Under the pieces are notes generated by a model, which saw only the letters and a program-made list of their open reading frames with translations, had not been told where the DNA came from and ran no database searches. From the NCBI RefSeq assembly GCF_016097555.1, contig NC_054701.1, positions 7,552,560 to 7,616,559 on the forward strand: 64,000 bases of DNA, read 5' to 3'. Positions 21,504 through 32,867 of the stretch are shown here, one piece after another. Position numbers and translations under genes: made by a program. The DNA is from Gigantopelta aegis. Taxonomy: Eukaryota > Mollusca > Gastropoda > Neomphalida > Peltospiridae. Numbering within the stretch: the first letter of the stretch is position 1; the number at the start of each line of letters is the position of its first letter.

Positions 21504-22033
21504 CAGTGGAAAAGTGCTCGCTTGATGCGCGGTCGATTTAGGATCGATCCCCAGTACACCATGACTGGTATATCAAAGGCCGCAGTATGTGCTATTCTGG
21601 CTATGGGATGGTGCATATAAAGGATCCCATGCTACTAATGGAAAAATGTAGCGGGTTTCTTCTCTTAGACTATATGTCAGAATTACCAAATGTTTGATAT
21701 CCAATAGCCGACAATTAATTAATCAATGCGCTCGCTCTAGTGGTATTGAATGAATGAATGAATGAATGAATGAATGTTTAACGACACCCCAGCACGAAAA
21801 ATACATCGGCTATTGGGTGTCAAATTATGGTAATGCAAATAGATAAAGTGATGATCAACATCAATATAAAAATTCAAGACTTAAACAAAAACAGTGTAAA
21901 GAACTGTGCAAAAACACAAATATCACAGAATTTTACGGATACTGAATTTTACTCAAAGAGAATGTTACACCCCTGCACCACGATGAGGTTACAGCACACG
22001 CAGGGGTAGTGGTATTGTTAAACAAAACAAAAA
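21504..22033 (+). mobile_element. SINE family B, interrupted by a LINE derivative
   Basis: Head remnants (AGTGCTCGCTTGATGCGCGG, then GGATCGATCCCC), the core (CATGACTGGTATATCAAAGG) and the B-type tail (CCAATAGCCGACAATTAATT) run to 21747. The tail resumes at about 22017 with GTTAAACAAAACAAA. The intervening 21748-22006 is a separate insertion flanked by TAGTGGTATT. Confidence 0.82.
21748..22006 (-). mobile_element. 259-bp non-autonomous LINE derivative (5' start joined to 3' end)
   Basis: Both limits are fixed by the duplicated target TAGTGGTATT (21738-21747 and 22007-22016). Read on the minus strand it starts CCCCTGCGTGTGCTGTAACC, the same first nucleotides as the full-length LINE at 51064. 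After about 50 nt it jumps to the 3' region of that family (the TTTGCACAGTTCTTTACACTG block). It ends with CTGGGGTGTCGTTAAACATT and a (CATT)n tail. It carries no coding sequence. The shared 5' start, 3' end and target duplication fit an internally deleted copy moved by the LINE's own machinery. Confidence 0.85.
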
Positions 22034-22044
22034 CACCTTTAACT

Positions 22045-22147
22045 CTAAGACTATATGTCAACATTACCAAATGTTTGACATCCAATAGCCGATGATTAAA
22101 AATCAATATGTTTTAGTGGTGTCTTTAAACAAAACAAACTTTAACTA
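22045..22147 (+). mobile_element. SINE family B tail fragment
   Basis: Only the tail is present: ATTACCAAATGTTTGACATC, then CCAATAGCCGATGATTAAAA, then TAGTGGTGTCTTTAAACAAA. It lies just downstream of the interrupted B copy. Confidence 0.75.
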
Positions 22148-22240
22148 ATGTATTCATGTCATTTCGGTAAATACCCCGTCGGCAGGGACAACTACTTGTA
22201 GGAGCCTTCTTGGCTGCAATACTAATCACGTGGTGCTTAA

Positions 22241-24348
22241 TTGAATGAATGAATGTTTGTTTAACGACACCCCAGCACAAAAATACATATCGGCTATTGG
22301 GTGTCACAAATGGTAAGTATATGAAGATATTATTTATATATAGTTATGTAAAACCACAGTGTAAGGAGCTGTGGCGGGAAAGTATAATACAATATATAAA
22401 ATCGAGTTAAGTATATATTAAAATTTTGTATAGAAGTCAAAGTGTTTTAAAAACTTTACAATTAACATGGATGGAATTTAAACGATTCCAAAACATTTTT
22501 GTTGCCAAATATATCATTACTCGTCGGCTTGAGATGATCACACTCCACCAAAATGTGCCGCACAGACAGTGTTCACACAGGAGGAGAGACCTTCTTTAAA
22601 ATAAATGAATGCGTCAAACACGTATGGCCGATGCGGGCACGGCACAAGACAACCTCATCCTTCCTGCACCTCCTGTAGGATGACTGCCACTCTCCCAGGA
22701 CTGCCTTGACAGATTGAAGCTTATTTGCCAAGTCGAAAAGATATGAAATTTAAAATCACTGTAGGGGACACCAACATGGACACGGGGCAAGTTCAAAGCA
22801 GACTTGGCAGCAACATCTGCCTTTTCGTTACCCTTAATGCCAACATGGCTGGGTACCCAACAAAATATAACATCTTTATTGGCAATTGATAAAAAGACGC
22901 ACTTTCGAATCACCATCCCAACTAAGGGATGCTCCAATTTCATGTACTGTAGAGCTTGGAGACACGAAAGTGAGTCTGTAAAAATAATATACTTGGATGC
23001 ACATGAATCCTTAATCTGTTCCAGAGCTTTAATGATTGCCCAAATTTCACCAGTAAAGACTGATGCTGAATCGGGCAATCTCATGGAAATTATTGCGTTT
23101 GATGGAAAAATTGTAGCACAAGCCACAGAATTCCCATCCCGTGATCCGTCTGTGTAAACAGGAATGTAATCACAGTAACTCTCTTGGATTTCCATAAAAT
23201 GTTGTTTATAAATAACTGCATCTGTGCGATCTTTTTTTAGATGCACAAGATCGAATACAATTTTTGGTGGTTTGATACACCAAGGTGGCAAAATAAAATA
23301 TGAAGGCGTTTCCAAAATGTCTGTTAAATCAATGTTGGAAACTGATAAAAACTGCTTAATGCGAAGACCAAATGTTCGAATCGCATTCGGTTTCGCATCA
23401 AATAACTTCATATATTTATTATCAAACACCGCATTATGCGCAGGATGTTTTGGCCTTACTTTAATCTGTGTAGCATACTGCAGAGAAAGCTTTGCACGTC
23501 TAGCACCCAAACTAGGTTCGTGTGCATCGACGTACAAGCTCTCCACAGGAGATGTTTTGAAAACACCAAGACAAAGCCTAAGTCCCTGGTTGTGTATAAG
23601 ATCTAGCATTTGCAAGTAAGACTTACGTGCTAACCCATACACAATGCACCCATAATCAAGTTTAGACCGAACTAAAGATCTATAAAGTCGGAGCATAACC
23701 TTTCGATCTGCTCCCCATTCAGTCTTGCCAATAACTTTTAAGATATTGAGGGCCTTTAAGCCCTTCTTTTTCACATACTGTAAATGAGGAACAAAAGATA
23801 GCCTCCTGTCAAAAATAACCCCCAGAAATTTGGTCTCCTCCACAACTGGAACCAGAGTTTTGTCCAGAAACAGCTGAGGATCTAAATGGTGACCTCTTTT
23901 CTGGCAGATATGCACACAGACTGTTTTTGACTTTGAGAATCGAAATCCATTATCAGTTGCCCATTGTTGAAGTTTATTCAAACAAAGCTGCAACTGACGT
24001 TCAATGATACTCATACTGGACGACCTGTAGCAAATCTGAAAATCGTCGACATATAACGAGCTAACAACGCCAAGTGTTAAACACTGGGTGATGCTGTTAA
24101 TTTTCACGGAAAATAAAGTTACTGACAGGATGCTACCTTGAGGCACTCCCATCTCTTGGGAGTGAGAATTGGATAACGTAGATCCCACTCGTACCTTGAA
24201 CGACCTATTCTGTAAGAAATTTGAGATAAAGCCAGGCATACGGCCTCTTAGGCCCATGCCATGGAGGTCTTTCAAAATCCCATACTTCCACGTGGTATCA
24301 TAAGCTTTCTCGAGGTCAAAAAAGACCGATACCAAATGCTGGTTATGG
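22241..24348 (-). mobile_element. 5'-truncated copy of the RNase H-bearing LINE
   Basis: The 3' tail (CATT)n and CTGGGGTGTCGTTAAACAAA begin at 22241 on the minus strand. The sequence then runs backward through the 3' UTR and ORF2 and stops abruptly at 24348, in the middle of the reverse transcriptase. The matching protein is very close to that of the full-length copy at 51064-56808, so this is a recent relative. I could not find a convincing target duplication. Confidence 0.9.
22614..24335 (-). pseudogene. LINE ORF2 fragment: reverse transcriptase palm to RNase H
   Basis: The 573-codon open stretch begins at VSVFFDLEKAYDTTWKYG, i.e. at the first catalytic Asp motif of the reverse transcriptase. 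It includes SSLYVDDFQICYRSS with the YVDD active site and continues into RNase H (VYTDGSRDGNSVACATIFPS, IIFTDSLSCLQAL, CWVPSHVGIKGNEKAD). After GVPYSDFKFH it diverges from the intact copy because of a deletion and frame change (NLSRQSWESGSHP), losing the C-terminal zinc-knuckle region in frame. The endonuclease is absent through 5' truncation. It cannot mobilise itself. Confidence 0.9.
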
Positions 24349-24605
24349 CTGGAATTAAACTTTGGGTGTTCAATTCATTAAAATATAAGATAATATTCTG
24401 TAAAGTTGGTGCAAACAGATAATATATGTTGATGCTAATTAGATTTTAGTTTAAACATTTACATTTGGTAAAGAAAAACGGTTTTGGATTTGGTTTTTAA
24501 AAATGTTTTCTTGTTTTCCCTCACTAACCATCCGATAGTAAAAAATGCAGGAATTGTAGCGTGGGGTGGGGGTGGGTGGTCTAGACTAGCACAAGAAGAT
24601 TATAG
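24349..24605. other. Short non-coding spacer
   Basis: AT-rich sequence between the LINE copy and the SINE. No supported feature. Confidence 0.4.
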
Positions 24606-24618
24606 TGGTGGTCGAGAG

Positions 24619-24950
24619 TAACGAAGGAAGGAAATGGTTTATTTAACGACGCACTCAACACATTTTATTTACGGTTATATGGCGTCGGACATATGGTGAA
24701 GGACCACACAGATATTGAGGGAGGAAACCCGCTGTCGCCACTTCATGGGCTAATATTTTCTATTAGCAGCAAGGGATCTTGTATATGCACCATCCCATAG
24801 ACAGGATAGCACATACCACGGTCTTTGATATACCAGTCGTGGTGCACCGGTTGGAGCGAGAAATATCCCAATGGGCCCACTGACAGGGATCGATCCCAAA
24901 CCGACCGCGCATCAAGCGAGCGTTTTACTACTAGGCTGCGTCCGCCCCCT
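24619..24950 (-). mobile_element. SINE family A, full length, with 13-bp target duplication
   Basis: Flanked by TGGTGGTCGAGAG at 24606-24618 and 24951-24963. On the minus strand it has a tRNA-like head (GGGGGCGGACGCAGCCTAG, then CGCTCGCTTGATGCGCGGTC and GGATCGATCCC), the shared core, and the A-type tail ending at GTCGTTAAATAAACCATTTC. The duplications fix the full length of this family at about 332 bp. Confidence 0.93.
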
Positions 24951-24963
24951 TGGTGGTCGAGAG

Positions 24964-25880
24964 ATGCTCTCCCGGAAAATGTATTATTATTTTGTTAAAA
25001 TGTTGACAAGGTTCCCGAAATGTGAATAAAAATAAGTGTTAACTTAATCTGCACCAATGTAACATGTGTGGTATATCAAAAGCCGTGCTATGTGCTATCC
25101 TGTCCAAGACGTAACGAGATAGTGAATCAATCCACCTCAGTTTTATTACGTAATAGTTTTTAATTGTATAGCATACTTTTTTAAAAACATTACATGTTGT
25201 CCCATGCAACATTTGAATAGTGAGCAATGTATCAAAGTGAATATTTTATTATCAGTAAACTTATTTTGTGCAACGTATAATTTTTCTGTATTATATACTT
25301 TTTTCAGCTTTTCAACAAAATACGCATGTGTAAAATATTGACGTATGAGGATCAATATAGTGTGTATCTATTGGCTGACTGGTCGTCAACACCTCGCAGC
25401 TGCAACACCTGATCCTCGAGACAATACGATAAACAAACAGATGTCGCCTTAATTACAGGCACACTCCTAAGCAGATCAAGATGAGGTATATTAGTCAGGT
25501 CTGTTCTAGTCAAATTGGGGCTGTTTGGGGACAGGATGGACAAAGGTGCCATTTTTATGAAAAATGTGTACAGGACGTGACGTGACTTATCGTGTATATG
25601 TTTTGCACATAAATTTAGTAATACTTTTAGACAAGAAAGAAATGGGTCATGTTTTAAGGGACACATCATGTGGATATTTCTGATTCAGTTTAGTTTCAAT
25701 TTGTACTAAGAATTATTTAGAAAACAACTGTTTACGCCGAGTGGCTCACATTATAATTTTGATGTACTTGAAATCGATTGCCTGCGATTTATTTATCACA
25801 AAAAAAGGTAAAACCCCCACAAACCCAGTTACACTATTTGTTTATGTTGTACCTAGTGGGACATTTTCTTTCCAAATGCT
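24964..25880. other. Non-coding stretch with an unassigned open frame
   Basis: A 105-codon frame on the minus strand (25352-25669) starts MMCPLKHDPFLSCLKVLLNL. It has no domain that I recognise, and nothing in the surroundings supports expression. Confidence 0.35.
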
Positions 25881-26117
25881 ACAAATGCAGTAGTTACTGT
25901 TCAACAAAAGCTGGAGAAACAGCCAATAGATCATAAAACTCTGGGAAAATAAAAATCTCAGGTCTGACATTGACATCCAAGCATTTGATAATATAAAGAG
26001 TGTAATTGTTTCTTTAAAGAAATTAGAACAAACAACAGGAAAAATTAAAACTTGACATGATCATTTGCAGAAAGATTTCAACTATCTTAAACAGAAAGTC
26101 TAGACGACGAAAACAGT

Positions 26118-26893
26118 ATGGGTGTTTCATCAATCAAATCGAAACTTCAAATAACAAACACAAAAGTAAAAGACATAGAAGAAACTTTGGATGAGATGAC
26201 GAATTTAATAAAGTCAGTAACAACCTCAACGAATGATATGCGGAAACGCGTGATTTTATTGGAAAAAGAAATAAAAAATATTTCGGCGAAAAAAAGTTAC
26301 CGAGAGGCAATAATACGTAACATATCAACAGAAACATTCATACATGCGATTCACAATGCGAGTGCCGTGAATGACAAACCACACACACGCGCGCGCACTG
26401 AGTGTAGCACGTTACTGGCGTCCCATAGCGCGAGTGAATCGACTGTACTGGATTCATCAGTCCTCCATACAAATTCAGGTAACGGTACTGTCCGCCAAGA
26501 GCACGAGTTGCATTTACCCGAACGCGACACCTCCGCAAACACTAGTGCCTTGCCCGTCCATGAGTCGGCCACTGAGACATACAACTCGGATCGTGACTTG
26601 TCCCCCGGACACACCAAACCCAACGTGATCAGCCCACCGTGACCACAACACCCAGCGTGACGTGACGCTGGGGTGTCGTTAAACATTCATTCATTATCTA
26701 AACAGTCAATATTCTGTGGTGTTTCAAAACACAAAGTTGCTCGTTTTTATGTTGGTGGAATTGACAAAAAGTCAACTGAGGCTGCTGGCCTAAGGGATTT
26801 TCTAAGTGAAAATGGTATTAAACTAACCTTTTTGAGATTTTTCAATAGGGATAACAGAAAAACAGCCTCAGCACAAGTTAATTTATCTATATG
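26118..26893 (+). pseudogene. LINE ORF1 relic (coiled coil plus RRM-like domain)
   Basis: The first frame opens MGVSSIKSKLQITNTKVKDI and is rich in heptad Leu/Ile with Lys and Glu to about residue 60, indicating a coiled coil. A Ser/Thr/His-rich linker follows. The RRM-like part, KVARFYVGGIDKKSTEAAGL...DFLSENGIKLTFLRFFNRDN, continues in the frame starting near 26673. In this LINE group ORF1 is an RNA-binding chaperone that packages the element RNA. A 31-bp word matching the 3' tail of the RNase H-bearing LINE (CGCTGGGGTGTCGTTAAACA then a CATT repeat) sits at about 26667-26697, between linker and RRM. Confidence 0.65.
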
Positions 26894-27033
26894 AACACCG
26901 AGACATAATTGAGAGTGAAGGTTTTTGGCCCTATGGCATTTATGTCAAACCGTGGCTTTCCAAGCAAAGGTTTTTAAATCGGTTTAACAACAACAATGAA
27001 AATGGCTCAGTTGATTATTAACATTATTATAAT

Positions 27034-28428
27034 GATTATGTGTTGGAACTGTCGGGGTGTTATGTCTGGAACACCCTAGTTACTTACATGATTAAACGAA
27101 CATGATATGGATGTTTGTGGAATTAGTGAGCACCATTTAAGAAAATATAACAGTAATTTCTTAAATTCTATTGACCCTAATTACACTGCATTTACGATAT
27201 GTGCAACAGAAAAAGACCCCACGCTATACCGAATTATTAACGGAGGAGGTGTAGCTTTACTCGTTAAGAAACATTTGAGTCGATGTACTACTATAATAGA
27301 AACTGACAGTGATCGTATTATCGGAATTGAAGTTGTGCTCAACGATTCCACAGTCATCTATGTATTAATTGCTTATCTTCCTGCTTCTAATTTATCTAAT
27401 AATTTATATCTTGAATATTTAGATTATTGGAGGAATTGTACATTGCTTATAGTTCAACAGGAACTGTTATTATTATTGGTGATCTTAATGTAAAAATAGA
27501 GGGTCCAAAAACCCCATTTATTAAAAACAGAAGAAGTGATATCTTCCATATATTTGTTAATAGACATAACTTGGTTTCAATCAATGTTCAACGTTTTTGT
27601 AAAGGTCCGTCTCATACTTACGAATCTCATACTGGAGGTCCTACCTCAGCTATAGATCACATTCTAGTATCTGATTATTTAATCCCCTGTGTTCAAAATG
27701 CATTAGTCAAAGGCGACTGTGAGCTTTTGCTTTCTGATCACAAACCAGTAACGTGTTCAATTTCAGTCAATGATTCTCAAGAGGAACAAAGCATCCCACC
27801 AGAAAAACCTTCTTGGGAAAAGGTCATGTGGCCTAGATGGAATATTTAATAAACATATTAAATATGGAGGCGAATATCTCTTCTTCTATCTATCAAGGTT
27901 ATTTTCACTAATGATTAACAATGGATGTATTCCTGATGAATGGCATCGCGGTGCTTTGGTATGCATTTACAGAGGTCATACTAATCCAATTAGTCCAAAT
28001 TAAGTTTAGATTCATACAGAGGGATTACCCTTTTATCTGTAGTTTTTAAGAATTTTGAGAAGGTTTTAGAATCATTATTGCCACAGCTAGTCTCATCGGC
28101 TGTTTACTCGAATAATTATAAATGTGGATGTCAAAAAGGCCTGTCAAGCATCGATGCTTCTTTTGTGTTACAAGAAACATTAAATCACTATAAGGCACGC
28201 AGTGACGGCACATGTGTCGCATTTCCGGATAGTTCAAAAGCCTTCGATACTGTCTGGCATGCAGGTTTGCTATATAAACTATCAGAAATAGGAATCCCTC
28301 CTAAAGTCTGGCTTATTTTGAACAGGATATATAGCAATGCAAAATCGTGTGTTTTTGTAAACAATATATACTCACAGTACTTAGGCAACACGGGGGGTTA
28401 TGTCAAGGTAGTATTCTTTCTACCTTGA
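27034..28428 (+). pseudogene. LINE ORF2 relic (endonuclease and start of reverse transcriptase)
   Basis: The apurinic-type endonuclease has its usual landmarks: CWNCRGV, GISEHHLR, GGGVALLVKK, IIIGDLNVKI, SAIDHILVS and LLSDHKPVT. After a large deletion the reverse transcriptase continues with LDGIFNKHIKYGG, YKCGCQKGLSSIDASF, FPDSSKAFDTVWH and LLYKLSEIGIPPKVW. The catalytic YADD box is not reached. Multiple frame changes and stops prevent translation. In an intact element this enzyme nicks the target and primes reverse transcription. Confidence 0.75.
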
Positions 28429-28429
28429 C

Positions 28430-28942
28430 ATTAATGTCAATAACCAACTGCAAATTATTGAAAAATGCATTAACATTGTGCCTATTAAAGCTAGTAGCAC
28501 GGCCCAGAGAGGTTGCTTCAGGGGTCCTTAAGGTAATGTTACTGTTTCTTTTAAGAAACCCAAGAAGCCAATCCCTGCCAGCCCTCTGATTTTCATACCA
28601 CTGTGTAGACATTTTTTGCCCAAGTTTTTGTGCATATTCAAAAGCTAAAGTCCTTGCTTTGTAGATAGACCATAATATAATGAAGTTGCCTTCTGCAGGT
28701 AATTCACGAGAAATGTTTCTTGTTGTGGAGTAAAGACAGCTCGATTATTAAAATACCCAACATGCGGCATTGTACCATTGTCTTTAAACAATATCTTCGC
28801 AAAGTGACATGTGGTATGCTAAACTGCTCTGCCACCTCACGACAGGGTCTACCGTTAGATATTACTTCTTTGACAGCTCGTTCCATGATGTCCGGCAATG
28901 TCTTTCCACGATCTGTTTTCCGCTTATAAACCCGTGGCATGG
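28430..28942 (-). pseudogene. pogo/Tigger-like transposase, DNA-binding half
   Basis: It starts MPRVYKRKTDRGKTLPDIME and continues AVKEVISNGRPCREVAEQFS and IPHVTLRRYC, a pipsqueak-type helix-turn-helix. After a frame change, MPHVGYFNNRAVFTPQQETF and VNYLQKATSLYYGLSTKQ follow. After another, WYENQRAGRDWLLGFLKRNS and RTPEATSLGRATSFNRHNV follow, which is the CENP-B-type second helix-turn-helix of this family. The DDE nuclease that normally comes next is missing. Host genes of the jerky and tigger-derived type share this layout, but two frame changes and the truncation argue for a dead transposon. Confidence 0.85.
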
Positions 28943-29428
28943 CTGAAAATAGGGAAATAAAAGACAGAGATAGCACTAAATGTCTATTCAAAAGAAAATA
29001 GAATATTAAAATTTAACTTTACTATGATAGGGGTTATTTGGAACATGTTCCAACTAACCCCAAGCTAGTACTACGACATTATATCCTGTCTATAAATAAC
29101 GTGACTCGATGCCAACAATATAATGCAGCTCTCAATATGGTTAATTGATAGTACTATAAATACCCTTAATGGGATGGCTTTGATCAATTACGAGTTTTGT
29201 GATAATAAACAAAAATTAGGTATCGAAAATTTTACTCCAAACATAGAAAAATATACAAACCTTACTTGTGTGCACAGTTCAAATTGGTCGCGCTTCTAAA
29301 CAAAATGGCTGAACAATGTTGCATGTATCTTCCTCCCTATAAAACCACCGCATTATATTTCCTCATCTTGAGGGGGATATTTGCAATGTTTCAACTAACC
29401 TACCGTTCCAACTAACCCCACTCTCCCC
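28430..29428 (-). mobile_element. pogo-like DNA transposon fragment (one end only)
   Basis: The 5' end on the minus strand appears at about 29428, where GTGGGGTTAGTTGGAAC occurs. Related words (GGTTATTTGGAACATGTTCC, then AACTAACCCC) recur internally at about 29031-29062. The coding part begins at 28942. The other end is missing: the transposase stops where it meets the LINE at 28430. Most of the catalytic domain is therefore absent. Confidence 0.6.
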
Positions 29429-29429
29429 T

Positions 29430-29709
29430 ACTACTATTACTATTATTATTATTATTAGCCTACTACTAGCTTTTTGGGGTGGAGGGGCGGTGTTTTATCT
29501 GGAGGAGTTTTGGCTATAAAAATGCAAGATTAACATGCGTGCACACACACACACGAACGGCAGGCTGAACTTGTCCCTGCACGTAGAACTGGATTCAGCT
29601 GGGTTAAGTAATAATTAGCCAACCTTTGGACGACAAAACATGCAACAGTACACTGGGTCTTTTTTTACGCTATACATTAAAACCAGTCAAAATAATTTGT
29701 ACACGTGCC

Positions 29710-29747
<38 letters not shown>

Positions 29748-30309
29748 GGTGAGTTCATGTTCCGACTGTTTATTATTTTATTTCAGCGTATTCGCAGTTA
29801 TTTTCGTCATGAAATAATTTATTTTTTATTATTTGCCATGTATATAACCTGCCCTCATTTGCCAAGTCTCCATACACGGCGATCGTTTATATAAAATCAA
29901 AAAATACATTATACGGTTGTCGTATATATAGCCTCATCACTACGAGTCTGTTTTTCCGTATTTTTCATGACTCATTACAAGAAGAGTTCCAAATTTTGAA
30001 AAATAAGCGTATTATGGAATTCCCTCGATCGTAGTTCAGTTAAAATATTTTGGATCATACAATAACTAGGTTTGGTATTCCAAATGAATGTAAGTTTCAT
30101 TTATAATGCATATTTAGAGAAACAAGGCCCACTAAATCCGTGATTGAGCTCCTTTAAGAGGAATAAAGAATACATATATCCTGACGTGATATTTATTATA
30201 AAATAAATAAAATGAATGAATGAAAAAAATAAAGTAAAAAGAAAGAGAAAATGAATGAATGAATGAATGATTAATTGATTAAAATCTTTGACACAGCAGC
30301 ACATAAAAT
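29430..30309. other. Non-coding stretch with a TAA microsatellite
   Basis: It holds an (AAT)n tract at about 29711-29745 and a (TGAA)n-rich area at about 30211-30270. No supported gene. Confidence 0.45.
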
Positions 30310-30435
30310 ACTAGCCCGAGTACTCTGACTGTAAGAGAGCTAGACGGACATTTGGACATAAATACGCTCTCATTACAGTCAGAGACCAAGCTATGTTTTT
30401 TTTTTTGGCAATTCCCGACAACCAAAAAGTTGGCA
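30310..30435 (+). mobile_element. Foldback hairpin repeat, copy 1
   Basis: TCTGACTGTAAGAGAGC and GCTCTCATTACAGTCAGA pair to form a stem around a loop of about 26 nt. The same roughly 120-bp sequence, including the flanking ATTCCCGACAACCAAAAAG, occurs at 46025-46143. I interpret it as part of a MITE or another foldback repeat. Confidence 0.7.
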
Positions 30436-30509
30436 AAGGTTTCCGCTCAAATATCACAACAGTCCTATGTTTGACGTGAAATACTTTTACATCGATCATT
30501 TTCGAGTTA

Positions 30510-30655
30510 ATTCATTAAAAAAAATCCATCTGCTGTTGGGTTTCAAACAAATGTCAGAACATAAATATACATGATCGATGTCAATATAAAAATTCTAAAG
30601 TTATATTAAAACGTGTAAACAGCTGTGCAAACAAAACAATATCACAGATGCATTT
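30510..30655 (-). mobile_element. Diverged LINE 3' UTR fragment
   Basis: The words GTTGGGTTTCAAACAA, CGATGTCAATATAAAAATTC and CAGCTGTGCAAACAAAACAA match the 3' UTR seen at 21748-22006 and 50701-51063, but with more differences. It has lost the tail. Confidence 0.55.
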
Positions 30656-30720
30656 AATGAGACTATCCCAAGGTTTCGCCATTGTAAGATATTTCGCATT
30701 AACAGAATCTTCGTGACGCT

Positions 30721-31443
30721 TGATTGATTGAATGTTTGTTTAACGACACCCCAGCACAAAAATACATATCGGCTATTGGGTGTCACAAATGGTAAGTATA
30801 TGAACATATTTATATAGACTCATGTAAAACCACAGTGTAAGGAGCTGTGGGGGAAAGTATAATACAATATATAAAATCAAGTTAAGTATATCTTAAAATT
30901 TTGTATAGAAGTCAAAGTGTTTTAAAAACTTTACAATTAACATTGGATGGAATTTAAACGATTCCAAAACATTTCTGTTGCCAAATATATCATTTCTTGT
31001 CAGCTTGAGATGATCACACTCCACCAAAATGTGCCGCACAGTCAGTGTACACTGACAGTGTTCACACTGAGGAGGAGGGTCCTTCTTTAAAATAAATGAA
31101 TGCGTCAAATATGTATGGCCGATGCGGGCACGGCATAAGACTACTTCATCCTTCCTACATCGCCTGTAGGAGGACTGCCTTGACAGAATGAAGCTTATTC
31201 GCAACCGCACCGTCCCAATCATCTTGCCAAGTCGAAAAGATATATTGGCTAATATGAAATTTAAAATCACTGTAGGGGACACCAACATGGACACGGGGCA
31301 AGTTCAAAGCAGACTTGGCAGCAACATCTGCCTTTTCGTTACCCCTAATGCCAACATGGCTGGGTACCCAACACAGTATAACATCTTTATTGGCAGTTGA
31401 TAAAAAGACACACTAAGGGGTGCTCCAATTTCATGTACTGTAA
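30721..31443 (-). mobile_element. 5'-truncated copy of the RNase H-bearing LINE
   Basis: It starts with the family tail at 30721. The ORF2 C-terminus (SSYRRCRKDEVVLCRARIGH, then CEHCQCTLTVRHILVECDHL) is open from 31294 to 30893. It continues into RNase H and stops near 31443 in the sequence encoding MKLEHPL, with a small internal deletion just before. It is highly similar to the intact copy, so it is a young truncated insertion. Confidence 0.88.
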
Positions 31444-31454
31444 ATTACATCTAA

Positions 31455-31745
31455 AATGCATTTCCCTGTTATGAATATCGGTATCTGTACAAACAATGTG
31501 TTTGTGCTTGTCCTAATGGTTTAGTAGCCGAAACTGGATTTTACCTTCAAATAATGTCGTACGTGCGAAAATATATTAGGAAGTAGAATGACAGATGAGT
31601 TGCTAAAAACATTAGGTCGACCAGAAACACATCAGACATACAGACACTAGTATTTTAATAAAGAAATGTATTAGGTATGTAATTTCAGTCGTTAAATATA
31701 TTGGTCAGAAACAGGTTACAACAGCAGGACATGTTCTTTAAAAGT
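31455..31745 (-). mobile_element. Diverged relic of the TTAA foldback MITE
   Basis: Recognisable words are AAACTGGATTTTACCTTCAA, TCGTACGTGCGAAAA, GGTCGACCAGAAACACAT and GGACATGTTCTTTAAA, in the orientation opposite to copies 1, 2 and 4. The ends are eroded. Confidence 0.6.
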
Positions 31746-31796
31746 ATTAATAAAATTCAGTATCGTAAAAAAGATAAGTAAATATGTGTATGCGTC

Positions 31797-31835
31797 TGTG
31801 CGTGTGTGTGTCTGTGTGCGTGTGTGTCTGTGCGT

Positions 31836-31881
<46 letters not shown>

Positions 31882-31882
31882 T
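31797..31882. repeat. TG and TA dinucleotide microsatellite
   Basis: Blocks of (GT)n and (TA)n alternate here. Confidence 0.9.
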
Positions 31883-31899
31883 TTATGTATATATTATAC

Positions 31900-32287
31900 T
31901 AGTAATTACACACGTATAAAGACATGATACATCCACACATCGACAAATCGGTCAGTTATCTGTATCTAGTGGTGTTTTTAAAGAAAACAAAAATGTTTAT
32001 CGGATGTATGTCCTTCACCCTCCTCTTATTTGGTATGTTAGTTCAGTACTGACAATATACCTTTTTTTCCTCACTCCTGTACACGTTTGATTCCAAAGCA
32101 AGCAGGCCTCTGACAGATGAATTCACCCTGCGGAGACATGAAATGGTCTCTTAAAGTTTGATTTATACACCAGTAGAGCTGATTTCAATCACATTGGTGC
32201 TGGAAATGCGCACCCCTCCACCCCTAATTACGAAGTGCTCCGAAAAATCTAGTGTTTATTAGAGGAATACCAGAAATGTATTTATTG
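31900..32287. other. Non-coding stretch, nothing recognised
   Basis: No supported feature between the microsatellite and the MITE. Confidence 0.4.
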
Positions 32288-32291
32288 TTAA

Positions 32292-32674
32292 AGGGACATT
32301 CCCGACTTTGCAGCAATTTTTAAATGTTATCGACTAACAGATACTTTTTAACGATTGTAATTACATATCAAACATATTTTTCTCCATAAAATATTAGTGG
32401 CTGTATATTAAACGTGTTTCTGATCGTTTTAATATTTGTACTAGGTTAAATTTCATCTTATTTCCTAACATAATAGTTTTTTCGTACGTACAAAATTATT
32501 TGAAGACAAAATTCAGTTTGGGCTTCTTACAAATATTGAGATGACAAGAAACACATTGAACATACAGACACTGATATTCTAAACAGGAAAATATATTTAA
32601 TATGTAAGTTTAATCGTAGAAGTATTTTATTAGTCGGAAACATCTTACAATGCAGCAAACTCAGGAATGTCCCT
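32292..32674 (+). mobile_element. TTAA-flanked foldback MITE, copy 2
   Basis: Ends AGGGACATTCCCGACTTTGC and CTCAGGAATGTCCCT, with TTAA at 32288-32291 and 32675-32678. Same orientation as copy 1, with the central CGTACGTAC palindrome intact. Confidence 0.85.
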
Positions 32675-32867
32675 TTAATGGTGGTGGTGACAGCGGTGGT
32701 TGGTAGCATGCAATATCGTGGTCGACTTGGTGTTTCAGGGGACAATTGCCAGATTATATCATCCTTTTCATATAGTTTTGAATACTGATGTCCCTGTTAA
32801 ATGTTGCACTTCCTCACAGAAAATTGTAGGCACCCTTTCTGAAACGATGCACCCATTCCCTAGACCA

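Larger units (their letters stand above)
25930..28428 (+). mobile_element. Second LINE type (CR1/L2-like layout), decayed and 3'-truncated
   Basis: The parts appear in order. First comes an ORF1 with a coiled coil (about 25965-26330) and a polar linker. Next is an RRM-like stretch with FYVGGIDKKSTEAAGL and RKTASAQVNL (26735-26893), followed by ESEGFWPYGIYVKPWLSKQ (about 26910-26965). An ORF2 endonuclease begins at CWNCRGVMSG (27042). The reverse transcriptase reaches FPDSSKAFDTVWH (28220-28258) and stops near GSILS. No RNase H is seen. Several frame changes and stops break it. It ends at a pogo-like element at 28430. The clade is inferred from the layout only. Confidence 0.75.

Noticed and set aside
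25352-25669. 105-codon minus-strand open frame
   Set aside because: No recognisable domain, no supporting context, and the length is possible by chance in this composition.
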